A stretch of 64,000 nucleotides of DNA from Xylanibacter rodentium (GCF_013166575.1 NZ_JABKKE010000002.1:62001-126000), one strand, 5' to 3'. Counted from the stretch's first letter, positions 54,501-63,869 are shown. Translations and numbers: made by a program. Notes: a model not told the origin generated them from the letters alone.

Positions 54501-56294
54501 ATGAAAAAGCAATTACTCGCATTATCCCTATCAGCCATTGCAACAATGTCAATGGCACAGACACCGGCCTTCCCCGGGGCCGAAGGCCACGGACGCTATG
54601 TCACGGGCGGGCGTGGCGGCAAGATTGTACATGTCACCAATCTCAACGACTCAGGCACAGGTTCATTCCGCGAGGCCGTAAAAGGCAGCGCAAAGAAAAT
54701 AGTAGTGTTCGACGTGGCCGGAGTAATCCCCCTGAACTCAGACCTTACAATCGGTGCCAATACCACCATCGAAGGACAGACAGCACCCTATCCCGGCATC
54801 ACACTGCGCTACCGCACTCTGCGCTGTGCCAACAACATCATCATGCGCTTCATACGCAGCCGACGCGGACAGGAACGCGACGTTAACGACGGCGCCGATG
54901 CCATCTGGGACAGACAGAAGACAGGCATCATCCTCGACCACTGTTCGTTCAGCTGGAGCATCGACGAGGTGGCATCGTTCTACGACAACAACAACTTCAC
55001 CATGCAGTGGTGCACCATCGCCGAAAGCCTATCAAACCCGGGGCATAGCAAAGGCGCCCACGGATATGGCGGAATATGGGGCGGCAAACTGGCCAGCTTC
55101 CACCACAACATGATAGCCAGCGTGACAAACCGCGGTCCGCGCTTCAACGGTGCTCGCTACGGATGGACAGGCTATACGTCAAACTACGACTACGATACGT
55201 ACAAATGGGAAAATCCGGCACAAGCCGAAAACGTAGACTTCCGCAACTGCGTGATGTACAACTGTCCGGGCGCATGCTACGGCGGTCCGGGCGGAGGACA
55301 GATAAACATTGTCAACAACTATTACAAAGCCGGCAACTCCGGCAACGGAAACCAGGAAAGAATAACACTCGTCACCGTATCCACAAGCGGCAACTCGGAC
55401 AGCAAGCATCCTGAATACTACGGAATGACGAGCAGATACTACATATCGGGCAACACAACCGAGACTTCGTCCGGAGTAAAAAAGAAAAACCGGGACTGGG
55501 CCGGCGTAAGTTACGACAAAGGTGTATTCACGATTGGTGGCGAAATATATTCCAAGGACCCGAACAACATGTACGGCGACAAGGTGCCTCACAAAAACAA
55601 TTCCGCCGGCGAACCGTGTGTGAGGATAAAGATGGACGAGCAGGCACCTACAGGCCTCGTGACCACACATACAGCCGAAAAAGCCTTTGACAAGGTAATG
55701 ACGTATTGCGGCTCGTCGCTCCACCGCGACAACGTCGACGCGCGGTATATGGAAGAGGCACGCAACGGCAAATCGACATACAAGGGCTCGGTGACAAACA
55801 AATGGGGACTTATCGACCTCGTTTCGGATGTAAACGGATATACCGAAGAGACATTCGGCACGGGAAAGCATCCTGCCGGCTTCGACACTGACAATGACGG
55901 TATTCCCGACGCATGGGAACTTGCAAACGGACTGAATCCCAACGACGCATCCGACGCATTGAAGACCACCGTCGACACTCAAGGCATGTATACCAACATC
56001 GAAGTCTATTGCAACAGCCTTGTGCAGGACATCATGCTTGGGGGCAACACAGATGCCGAGACATCCGTTGATGAGTACTATCCCCGATATGTCAGAGAAG
56101 ACGGCACGGTGTCTGAGGCCATCGGCGGCAATACCAACGCCATAACCACCATTCCCGCCGACAAGACAGTCACCAACACCCTATACTATAACACGAACGG
56201 TGTACGCATAGAAAAACCTTTCAACGGAATGTTCATACAGGTAAACTGCCATGCCGACGGCAGCCGGACTGTAATAAAGCGTATATGTGAATAG
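54501..56294 (+). CDS. Pectate lyase, PL1 family (copy 2, with C-terminal tail)
   Basis: The 597-residue protein is a close tandem paralogue of the preceding gene, sharing long identical stretches (for example ESLSNPGHSKGAHGYGGIWG). It differs by a C-terminal extension of about 50 residues (TNTLYYNTNGVRIEKPFNGM, VNCHADGSRTVIKR) that looks like a Prevotella-type sorting tail. This paralogue may therefore be secreted or surface-bound while copy 1 stays periplasmic. Both genes are probably cotranscribed and end at the large hairpin at 56305. Confidence 0.9.
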   Translation: MKKQLLALSLSAIATMSMAQTPAFPGAEGHGRYVTGGRGGKIVHVTNLNDSGTGSFREAVKGSAKKIVVFDVAGVIPLNSDLTIGANTTIEGQTAPYPGITLRYRTLRCANNIIMRFIRSRRGQERDVNDGADAIWDRQKTGIILDHCSFSWSIDEVASFYDNNNFTMQWCTIAESLSNPGHSKGAHGYGGIWGGKLASFHHNMIASVTNRGPRFNGARYGWTGYTSNYDYDTYKWENPAQAENVDFRNCVMYNCPGACYGGPGGGQINIVNNYYKAGNSGNGNQERITLVTVSTSGNSDSKHPEYYGMTSRYYISGNTTETSSGVKKKNRDWAGVSYDKGVFTIGGEIYSKDPNNMYGDKVPHKNNSAGEPCVRIKMDEQAPTGLVTTHTAEKAFDKVMTYCGSSLHRDNVDARYMEEARNGKSTYKGSVTNKWGLIDLVSDVNGYTEETFGTGKHPAGFDTDNDGIPDAWELANGLNPNDASDALKTTVDTQGMYTNIEVYCNSLVQDIMLGGNTDAETSVDEYYPRYVREDGTVSEAIGGNTNAITTIPADKTVTNTLYYNTNGVRIEKPFNGMFIQVNCHADGSRTVIKRICE

Positions 56295-56304
56295 TTGTTC
56301 TTCT

Positions 56305-56379
56305 AAGTTAGTCAACAGAATTAAACTGCATCCATCCTATGTCCAGACGATAATGCAGTTTAATTCTGTTGACTAACTT
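56305..56379. repeat. 27-bp perfect inverted repeat after the pectate lyase pair
   Basis: AAGTTAGTCAACAGAATTAA... at 56305-56331 is the exact reverse complement of 56353-56379, with a 21-base loop. It lies 11 bases after the second pectate lyase and just before a second terminator. The perfect arms suggest a recent element or selection for structure. Confidence 0.7.
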
Positions 56380-56383
56380 AAAT

Positions 56384-56423
56384 AAAAAACTGCTGCCAGT
56401 ATTTTATTTAGTAGCAGTTTTTT
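56384..56423 (+). terminator. Terminator of the pectate lyase pair
   Basis: AAAAAACTGCT (56384-56394) pairs with AGCAGTTTTTT (56413-56423), giving a stem with a T-run. Confidence 0.7.
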
Positions 56424-56885
56424 GTTTTCTCAATCATACCGATATTTATGTGTCGTTAGACTGGTAATCTTTGGTACGTGGGAATTTATGGTTTTGCGAG
56501 AATTTTTTTATAACGTATAAAGCTACTTTAAAATTGCAAAATCATGAAAAATTCTCAATTTCTTGCACTTTCACTAAGATATTATGCAGAAATCGCTTGT
56601 GTCTTGAAGATAAAATAGTACCTTTACAAAATAAATCCAAAACTTATGGAAGATAATAGCCGCTTTTGTTTCCCGAAAGTGCAATATACACAATGTAAAT
56701 GGAAAAAGAAATTGTCATACATAGGCTTTATTATATAAATATCTATATTTGAAAGGTGCCGAGCAGACAAAGAGTAAACATGCAAAAATACTGGGCACCA
56801 ATATACACGACAACCCAACAAGGTGGTGAACGTAGGTACATATCCAATAATAATTATGCGGAAAATAACAATGTAACTCAAAGAT

Positions 56886-57563
56886 ATGGTAGCAAAGAGG
56901 TTCTCAATCGCTCTACTGAGCATATTCCTTTCAGTAGCTGTTTTTGCAGCCGACAAGGATTTGGAAAAAGACATTATAATGGTGTCCTATGAACAGGGAT
57001 GGATGGATAGCAGTGGGACACTGGCTTTGAAGAATAATTCAAGCGAGGAAGTCAAGAATGTTGTTTTCTTGATTACCTATCTTGACATGTCCGGCAAAGA
57101 ATTGGACTATGAAGAATTTTCCAAACGTGTTAGTATAGCCTCAGGAATGACAAGAAAACTTAACATTCCTGCATATGAATACAGTCGACACTATCACTAT
57201 TACAAATCGGAGAATATGCCAGGTGGCTCACCTTCTTTCAAAATCAAGTTTAAGTTGAAAGACTACAATGTTGAGGAAAAAGTCACCGAATCAACAGATG
57301 AAGTTCCATTCGACAGATTAGACTACGACCGTACAACAAGAAATGAAGGACTATACCTTATCATAGGCATTGTTGCACTTCTATTCTTCATTGGAATAAC
57401 CGTAGGCCTATATGTCCTGGTTGCAATAATGGCACAAAAGCGCAACCGAAGTGTTGTTGGCTGGATTTTTTTGAGCTTTATAGCCACACCTCTATTGATG
57501 ATTATCATCCTACTGGCTATAGGCAAGAACGAAAACTACATTGAAAACCATTATAACAGGTAA
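56886..57563 (+). CDS. Unknown membrane protein with signal peptide and two C-terminal helices
   Basis: The 225-residue protein has a signal peptide (about 1-22, ending VFAAD), an extracytoplasmic domain (about 25-145) and two membrane helices (about 156-182 and 190-212) ending in a short tail. The domain TLALKNNSSEEVKNVVFLIT resembles FxLYD-type beta-sandwich domains found in surface proteins. I do not assign a function. It is 54 bp upstream of another unknown secreted protein, and the pair is probably an operon. Base composition is more AT-rich than in the pectin genes on both sides. Confidence 0.7.
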   Translation: MVAKRFSIALLSIFLSVAVFAADKDLEKDIIMVSYEQGWMDSSGTLALKNNSSEEVKNVVFLITYLDMSGKELDYEEFSKRVSIASGMTRKLNIPAYEYSRHYHYYKSENMPGGSPSFKIKFKLKDYNVEEKVTESTDEVPFDRLDYDRTTRNEGLYLIIGIVALLFFIGITVGLYVLVAIMAQKRNRSVVGWIFLSFIATPLLMIIILLAIGKNENYIENHYNR

Positions 57564-57617
57564 TAAAATTGAGGATAGCTCGAAACGTGGGATTAGAAGA
57601 ATATATCAAGACGCAAT

Positions 57618-58442
57618 ATGGAAAAGAAAACACTTATCTTATCAATGATTGTCTGCATCTTTGTCTTATATGCTCAGGCAAAGACAACTTACATACCTAC
57701 ATATGACAATCGTCTTCTTCTGATAGAAAATGGTGAAGTTGACTCTTTAACCAATACGTCTCATTCTCTAGTAATGTCTTCTAAAGACGGTCTCATCACT
57801 TGTACCTTGGCGCAACAGGTTGTCTCACAAGACCTGGTACGTGACATCAAAAGGGCGAAAAATGCTGCAGGCTGGTCTATGGTTGCAGCAGGACTTTCTT
57901 CTGTTTCAGAAGGAATGGCTCAAAGCCAAATGAACAATGGATATAACAAGGGATGGGCGATGCAGAACTATGTGGACGCAAGAGAAAATACAAATGCTTC
58001 TCTTGCCGCGTCGGATGACGCCATGACCCTTGCAGAAAACTTAAAAACCCTTTTACTTGATTTGGTAGTAAGAAATAATTCTCAAAAAGAAATGCTCATA
58101 GCCGATATAGATAGAGGATTGGTGTGGTTCGTTCTACCAAATTGCGAGGTTCGTCTTCCCTTATTGAAAAACGAAGAATGTCATTTTCGGATTTCATCGT
58201 GCAATCCAATGGATGAGAATGTGAAGTATATTAACGCATTGGGTACAAGCACATTAGAGAAATACACCATCAGTTTTGAAACAGATATATCATGGTATGT
58301 CCCTATTAGCAATAAAGCTTTAAAGGGTTTACGATTTGAAACAGATATACTGGATGGATATATCAGAATAGTCAAAGACACTATGACAATGAGTATTGTA
58401 TCAGAAGATGAGCTTAGAACCATTAAAAAGAATCAAAAGTGA
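57618..58442 (+). CDS. Unknown secreted protein
   Basis: The 274-residue protein has a signal peptide (about 1-21, ending YAQAK) and a predicted Ala/Ser/Asn-rich helical part (about 75-140), followed by a beta-rich C-terminal part (about 150-265: VVRNNSQKEMLIADIDRG, YTISFETDISWYVP). I do not recognise the family. The segment at about 148-153 (DLVVRNNSQ) resembles the start of the beta-sandwich in the upstream neighbour, so both may sense or bind the same thing. It is cotranscribed with that gene. Confidence 0.68.
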   Translation: MEKKTLILSMIVCIFVLYAQAKTTYIPTYDNRLLLIENGEVDSLTNTSHSLVMSSKDGLITCTLAQQVVSQDLVRDIKRAKNAAGWSMVAAGLSSVSEGMAQSQMNNGYNKGWAMQNYVDARENTNASLAASDDAMTLAENLKTLLLDLVVRNNSQKEMLIADIDRGLVWFVLPNCEVRLPLLKNEECHFRISSCNPMDENVKYINALGTSTLEKYTISFETDISWYVPISNKALKGLRFETDILDGYIRIVKDTMTMSIVSEDELRTIKKNQK

Positions 58443-58522
58443 CTTGATGAACCGAAAAGTTAATCTGTACGGATTATTATGAAAAAACGCATCTTGTTTT
58501 TCTCAAACCAGAAAAACGAGAT

Positions 58523-58805
58523 GGGCTTCTCTGCCCTGTTTACCCACCTTTTTGGCGTAGTATACTTGACGTAAAGGCATCCCGACACTCCCAAAATGAC
58601 CGTTTGGCAGTGCAACGAGGGCCGTTTTGCAGTCCGACAAGGGCCTTATTGCAAGGTGAAACGGCCTTCTCTGCTTTCTCGACAAAGTAACATTGTTGTA
58701 ACATCTTGATAGCCAGCGCTTCCCTTTTGAATCTAAAATCGCGATTTTCTGGCCATCAGACGAAAATAACGATTCCGATGTTGCTTAACATACGTTAAAG
58801 TAAAA
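58523..58805 (+). repeat. Dispersed intergenic repeat, copy B
   Basis: This copy is colinear with copy A (426-719): GGCTTCTCTGCCCTGTTTAC, GGCCTTCTCTGCTTTCTCGA 137 bp on (140 in A), GTAACATCTTGATAGCCAGC, and finally GTTAAAGTAAAA. The middle carries the Prevotella-style blocks ATGACCGTTTGGCAGTGCAA and GGGCCGTTTTGCAGTC. Confidence 0.6.
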
Positions 58806-58931
58806 TTTTTAAAACCTCCACTTCAAAATACAGCTCTATCGAAGAGCACGTTTCAAAATTCTGCCATCACCGATCCTTAAGCAAGATTGTCCAAAAACGC
58901 AAAAACAGGCAATACTGTAAGAGCATGACTT

Positions 58932-58955
58932 GTCAGGATAGTGCACAGTCCTGAC
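58932..58955. promoter_or_regulatory. 24-bp dyad upstream of the large pectinesterase
   Basis: GTCAGGA and TCCTGAC flank a central GTGCAC, giving a dyad with two mismatched pairs. It lies about 140 bp before the -7 box, so it could be an operator, but no second copy was found by eye. Confidence 0.3.
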
Positions 58956-59090
58956 GAACCACCTCCTTTCATGGTCTTGGCACTACACTCCGGCTTATAT
59001 TTTTTGATATAAAAGGTGTAAAATATCACTTTAAAATTCACGACAATGATTTTTCCACACTTTTGTCTCCTCTTTATTATGTATTTTTCT

Positions 59091-59098
59091 TAATTTTG
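59091..59098 (+). promoter_or_regulatory. -7 box of the large pectinesterase gene
   Basis: TAATTTTG matches TAnnTTTG, 114 bases before the ATG at 59213. No well-spaced -33 element was found. Confidence 0.5.
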
Positions 59099-59212
59099 TG
59101 CGCTGACTTTAAATAAGATATCAAAACCATACAATCACTACTTAATGAAACAAACAAGCATATAAAAAAAATAGATCAAACCAATTTATACTAAAAATTT
59201 AAAATCAATCGT

Positions 59213-62200
59213 ATGACAAAACTATTTCGATTTGTCCTTGTCATGGCATGTTTGGCCGGCGTCATTCCGGCAAGCGCTGCTTTCAAGGACATCAAAATTG
59301 ACCTTACCGGTCAGTGGCTGCTCACGACAGAAGAGTTCGCGGGCGACCCCAAGCCAAACGTTGAATTCGGCATTGTCATCGCCGACGACGGTACGGCCAC
59401 ACGAGTCGAAGCCACCGACGCATCAGCCGATGCCGTCATCAGCGGCAAGTATCACAACGACCACGGATGGGGCGGGGCCAAACTGACCTTACCCGTGGAC
59501 GGTATGGTGAAGATAGGTGTGGGCAACTGCGACTATGCCACCCACACCGTCAAGGTGACCGATGCCGCCGGAAACGAGGTGGCAGCGTTCGCAACAGAGA
59601 AGACCGGATGTTGGAAAAACAACAAAGACGACAATCACGTCACTTTCGGCTATTATCGGGGCGAGGCCACCACACTGACCATCACCACAAGCAGCTACAC
59701 CCCGTATCTCTCTGTGGAAGCCGTAGCGGAGGCCCCAAGCCAGGCCACCGTAAGCTACGATATGGGAGACACGGAAGCCGAAGGCACACTGCCGGCCGGC
59801 ATGAAAGCAGACGTAGGTACAGACTACACTCTGCCGAAGAACTTCACTCTCTATGCCGAAGGCAAGACCCTCACGGCATGGACAGACGGAACAGACAACT
59901 ACGCCCCCGGGCAGACAATCAAACTGGAGAAAGACCTCAAGTTGTCGCCCGTATTCACGGAAAACACCGTCTCATTGGCCGACCGTACTGACGCCGTAAT
60001 GCTCAACTTCGACTTCCAGACAAGAAACGGAGCGCCCGTCGTAGGCTATGAAAACGTTACAGGAATATGGGTAACCCAGGCCGTTGTCAACGGACAGACC
60101 ATCGACGTAAAACTCGACTTCGACACAAACAACGGCGGCAAAATAGCCAACGCCAACTGGACGGACCTGGCACAGATGAACTCCGGCACAAAACTGACCG
60201 TACCATCATGCAAGGGAGCGACAATAACACTCGAGGCCTACGGCACCATCACCACCACGACCATCGACGGTCAGAACGACTACACACAAGGGACAACCAT
60301 AAGCTACACCATCGGCGGCACAGCCGAGACGATAGACATCGTCATCGGAGACGGATCGTATTACAGATATGTAAAGGTGACACTGCCTGTGGCAAGCACT
60401 CCCGGAGGCAAGACATATACCGACGAACCCGTAACCGTGGCATGGCCGATGAACGACACCAACGAGCCCGGGAAATACACTTCCACACTCGCTGATGCCT
60501 TCTCGATAGTTTCGTTCGACCCGGGCGTGACATCACTCAACCCCAAAAAGCCTCTGGCAAGCATCACCGACGGCAACGCACAGGAAGTTGTCAAAGGTCT
60601 CAACTATTCTGCAGGAACAGGCAAGGGCGACATCCTGACATGGAGCGTGAAGCCCGCGCAAGGACTGACATTCACCCCGACAAGACTCACAGGATATGTC
60701 AACCGCGACGGAACAGACTCCGAAAACGGTATCACCGTCGAAGTAAAGATGGGCGACGGCTCTACCGTAACGCTCGGAACATGGACAGCCCTGCGCAGCG
60801 GCAAGACTTCATCATACAAACCTTACGACGCAACGGCAATCTATCAGTATGACATCACCCTGACAGCTGAGCAGCAGGCCGTGCTCACCGGAGCCGAGAC
60901 ATTCTACCTGACCTCTACTGTAGGCGTGGGAACGGGCAAGAGCGGAATCTTCGGTGAGGTGACTGTTTCCGGGACTGTTTCCGGAACCGTAGCCAACATC
61001 GAGAAATATACCCTCGCCTTGAAAGCCAATCCCGAAGAGGCCGGAACAGTAAGCGTATACCCCAAGGCCGATGTATATGACGCCGGATCGGAGGTGCAGC
61101 TCACTGCCACTCAGAACTTCGGCTATCACTTCACAAACTGGGCCGATGCCGAAGGAAACATTATATCGGAAGATGCCAAGTTTACATATTATATTGATGG
61201 CAATGCCGATCTGACAGCCAACTTCCAGGCCGTGAAGACATACGAACTGAACTACAACGTTGATGGCGGAGCCAATCCCTACATGGTGAAAGCCTCTCCG
61301 GTTCCCACCATAGTAGACGGCAAGAACATGTATGAGGAAGGAACCCGTGTGACACTGACTGCATCGTCAAACCCCATCATGACCTTCACAAACTGGAGCA
61401 ACGGGGAGACCGGTGCCGAAATAGCCATAGACATGAACTCTGACTACAACGTGACGGCCAACTATGATGCCATAGATTTCGTAGCCGGCTGGGACTTCGA
61501 ACTGAAAGGTGCCGAGGGCCGCAAAGCAGACTTCTACAGTGCCGACAACGATGTGGCCCAACTCATACTGCGCAATGAAGCCGGCGAAACATCAGGATGG
61601 CTCGACAAGAGCAATGAAGCCGATGGCGGATACGAAGGCCGTCCCGGTGCCGTCAACTGGCGTACTACCGGTCTCGGCGACTACTACTGGCAGACGGTGC
61701 TCAATTGCGAAGCCTTCACTGACATCACAGTAAAGACCGCTATGACCTACAACTACAATGCCTACCAGACATACAACGTGGAGTATTCACTCGACGGCAC
61801 CAACTGGAACAAGGCCGGACAAGTCGATATGCCGGGCCGCAAGACATGGGTGGACGCAGAAATCGCCCTGCCTGCCGAATGCGACAACCAACCGAGCCTG
61901 TATCTGCGATGGATTGCCGACAAGACATCATCAATAGACGGAACGACATCGGATAACGACGGAGCATGCCTTGGAGCAACGTGGATTATCGGCAAGGCAC
62001 AGATTGTGGACGACGGAAAAGCTCCTGAGCTGATATCTACCGTACCGGCCGAAGGTTCAGACAACGCTTCTGCCAACGGAAAGATTGTACTGACATTCAA
62101 CGAGAAAGTCAAAGTGGCCGAAAACGCCGCTGCCACACTCGGCACTCAGACTCTCAAACCCGCCGTTTCGGGCAAAACCGTCATATTCGAGTATAAGGGT

Positions 62201-63667
62201 CTGGAGTATTCAACGGAATACACATTCAATCTGCCGGCAAACACTGTCGCTGACCTGACGGACAACTATATGGCGGAGCCTGTCATAATCGGTTTTACAA
62301 CAAAGACTCGTCCCGCAGTGGCCAAGGCACTCTACGACTTCATAGTGCCCGACAACGGAACGTTCAATGAGGCCATCATCGCCGCAAACAGCCGCACCGA
62401 CAAGTCAAAGCGTTTCTACATCTTCGTGAAGAACGGCTCATACAAAGCCACGAACACCGAAGGTGCCACAGTGGTTGGGGATGACGGAAATACCTATCCG
62501 TCCGTGACGACAAACCTCACGGCATCCAACGTTTCGATTATCGGAGAAAGTATGAACGGCACTGCCGTCTACAACGAGCCGCAACATATCTTTGAAGGAC
62601 TTGGCAAAGCCACCAACCTCATGATACAGAACAAAGTGGAGAACACCTATCTTCAGGACATCAAGCTGACACACACGCTCGGTGACAACGGACGTGTGGC
62701 CGTACTTCAAGACCGTGGCAACAAGACTATCTGCAAGAATGTCAACCTTGACGGATATCAGGATACATACTACAGCAACCAGAACGGCTCACGCTTCTAC
62801 TTCGAGACGTCAACACTCGGAGGTCGTGTAGACTTCCTATGCGGTGGTGGCGATGTCGTCTTCAACCAGTGCGACCTCGTTGTCAAAGGCGACGGCACAA
62901 AGATTACGGCAGCAGGAACACCGGCAAAATACGGTTACGTCTTACTCGACTGTACAATCAAGGGCGACAAGAAATTTGACGGCAAGTTCACTCTCGGTCG
63001 TCCGTGGAGCCAAGGTGCGAGCCGCGTACAGTATATCAACACCACGATGGAACTTCTGCCCACAGCAGCAGGATGGGAAGAAATGAGCGGTGGATGGCCT
63101 ACAGCATTCAAGGAGTATAACAGCCACACTGCAAGCGGCACACCGGTCAGTCTCACCAACCGCAAGACCGTCTTCGGTGACGGACACGAGGCAGATACCC
63201 GCACACCACTCACAGCAGCAGAAGTGGCCGAACTCAGCATCGCCAATGTAATGGGCGGAAACGACGATTGGGATCCGACAGCAGCCACAGAGCAGGCATC
63301 AGCCCCGACCGATGTAACCATAAACGGAACATCACTCACATGGAAAGAGAACAACTACGTACTCTGCTGGGCCGTATGCAAGGACGGCAAGGTTGTGGCC
63401 TTCACCACAGAACCGTCCTACACCGCCGACGATACCAACGCTGTATGGTCCGTACGTGCCGCAAACGAGATGGGCGGTCTCGGCGAAGCCTCCGTTGCAG
63501 CCATCACTGACGGAATAAATACGGTAAACACCGGAAACAGCAACGTGGTGAAAACGGAATTCTACAACATGCAGGGCATCAAGGTGAACGAATCGTTCAA
63601 AGGCACCGTAATCAAGGTAGAGACACTTGAAAACGGAAGCAAGGTTTCCACCAAGACAAACAGATAA
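59213..63667 (+). CDS. Large multidomain pectinesterase (C-terminal CE8)
   Basis: The 1484-residue protein has a signal peptide (about 1-23, ending SASAA). The N-terminal 1040 residues are accessory beta domains: carbohydrate-binding-like segments (about 24-580), two InlB-type B-repeats (about 605-755: NPEEAGTVSVYPKADVYDAG, then a second with TFTNWSNGETGAEI), another beta-sandwich (about 760-940) and an SbsA/Big_5 Ig-like domain (about 942-1035: ISTVPAEGSDNASANGKIVL). The CE8 domain (about 1040-1400) has GYQDTYYSN, RVDFLCGGGDVVFN and LGRPWSQGASRV. A sorting-tail-like C-terminus follows (EFYNMQGIKVNESFKG). It should bind the cell wall and demethylate pectin outside the cell. It is monocistronic, with a terminator at 63708-63752. 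Confidence 0.87.
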   Translation: MTKLFRFVLVMACLAGVIPASAAFKDIKIDLTGQWLLTTEEFAGDPKPNVEFGIVIADDGTATRVEATDASADAVISGKYHNDHGWGGAKLTLPVDGMVKIGVGNCDYATHTVKVTDAAGNEVAAFATEKTGCWKNNKDDNHVTFGYYRGEATTLTITTSSYTPYLSVEAVAEAPSQATVSYDMGDTEAEGTLPAGMKADVGTDYTLPKNFTLYAEGKTLTAWTDGTDNYAPGQTIKLEKDLKLSPVFTENTVSLADRTDAVMLNFDFQTRNGAPVVGYENVTGIWVTQAVVNGQTIDVKLDFDTNNGGKIANANWTDLAQMNSGTKLTVPSCKGATITLEAYGTITTTTIDGQNDYTQGTTISYTIGGTAETIDIVIGDGSYYRYVKVTLPVASTPGGKTYTDEPVTVAWPMNDTNEPGKYTSTLADAFSIVSFDPGVTSLNPKKPLASITDGNAQEVVKGLNYSAGTGKGDILTWSVKPAQGLTFTPTRLTGYVNRDGTDSENGITVEVKMGDGSTVTLGTWTALRSGKTSSYKPYDATAIYQYDITLTAEQQAVLTGAETFYLTSTVGVGTGKSGIFGEVTVSGTVSGTVANIEKYTLALKANPEEAGTVSVYPKADVYDAGSEVQLTATQNFGYHFTNWADAEGNIISEDAKFTYYIDGNADLTANFQAVKTYELNYNVDGGANPYMVKASPVPTIVDGKNMYEEGTRVTLTASSNPIMTFTNWSNGETGAEIAIDMNSDYNVTANYDAIDFVAGWDFELKGAEGRKADFYSADNDVAQLILRNEAGETSGWLDKSNEADGGYEGRPGAVNWRTTGLGDYYWQTVLNCEAFTDITVKTAMTYNYNAYQTYNVEYSLDGTNWNKAGQVDMPGRKTWVDAEIALPAECDNQPSLYLRWIADKTSSIDGTTSDNDGACLGATWIIGKAQIVDDGKAPELISTVPAEGSDNASANGKIVLTFNEKVKVAENAAATLGTQTLKPAVSGKTVIFEYKGLEYSTEYTFNLPANTVADLTDNYMAEPVIIGFTTKTRPAVAKALYDFIVPDNGTFNEAIIAANSRTDKSKRFYIFVKNGSYKATNTEGATVVGDDGNTYPSVTTNLTASNVSIIGESMNGTAVYNEPQHIFEGLGKATNLMIQNKVENTYLQDIKLTHTLGDNGRVAVLQDRGNKTICKNVNLDGYQDTYYSNQNGSRFYFETSTLGGRVDFLCGGGDVVFNQCDLVVKGDGTKITAAGTPAKYGYVLLDCTIKGDKKFDGKFTLGRPWSQGASRVQYINTTMELLPTAAGWEEMSGGWPTAFKEYNSHTASGTPVSLTNRKTVFGDGHEADTRTPLTAAEVAELSIANVMGGNDDWDPTAATEQASAPTDVTINGTSLTWKENNYVLCWAVCKDGKVVAFTTEPSYTADDTNAVWSVRAANEMGGLGEASVAAITDGINTVNTGNSNVVKTEFYNMQGIKVNESFKGTVIKVETLENGSKVSTKTNR

Positions 63668-63707
63668 ACGACACGGCTGCCTACAAAGGCATGCCCGACC
63701 TATATCC

Positions 63708-63752
63708 AATCCCTCTGCACGGTCACCATACCGTTGCAGGGGGATTCTTGTT
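63708..63752 (+). terminator. Terminator of the large pectinesterase gene
   Basis: AATCCCTCTGCACGGT (63708-63723) pairs with ACCGTTGCAGGGGGATT (63730-63746) with minor mismatches, then CTTGTTTTG follows. Confidence 0.7.
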
Positions 63753-63838
63753 TTGCATTCGCACAAAACAAGATAGCATGTATACATCCCCTTCCCCATA
63801 TTTTGCATTCTTTTTTATCCAATTACAAAATAAACATG

Positions 63839-63846
63839 TATCTTTG
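63839..63846 (+). promoter_or_regulatory. -7 box of the AAA-ATPase-like gene
   Basis: TATCTTTG matches TAnnTTTG, 23 bases before the ATG at 63870. Confidence 0.5.
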
Positions 63847-63869
63847 CAGATAATAAAACATAAAAGGAC

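Larger units (their letters stand above)
56295..56885. other. Intergenic region: two hairpins, AT-rich remainder
   Basis: This 591-bp stretch has a 27-bp perfect hairpin (56305-56379), a terminator (56384-56423) and about 460 bp of AT-rich DNA with a weak TACCTTTA near 56620. Short frames (a 30-codon frame at about 56646, and 56756-56992 overlapping the next gene) lack support. Confidence 0.5.
58443..59212. other. Long intergenic region with dispersed repeat and dyad
   Basis: This 770-bp stretch holds repeat copy B (58523-58805), a 24-bp dyad (58932-58955) and the -7 box of the large pectinesterase gene (59091-59098). No convincing gene was seen. Confidence 0.55.

Noticed and set aside
56756..56992. 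Open frame overlapping the start of the unknown membrane protein
   Set aside because: The overlapping gene has a signal peptide and membrane helices. This frame gives a basic, Asn/Arg-rich product without structure.
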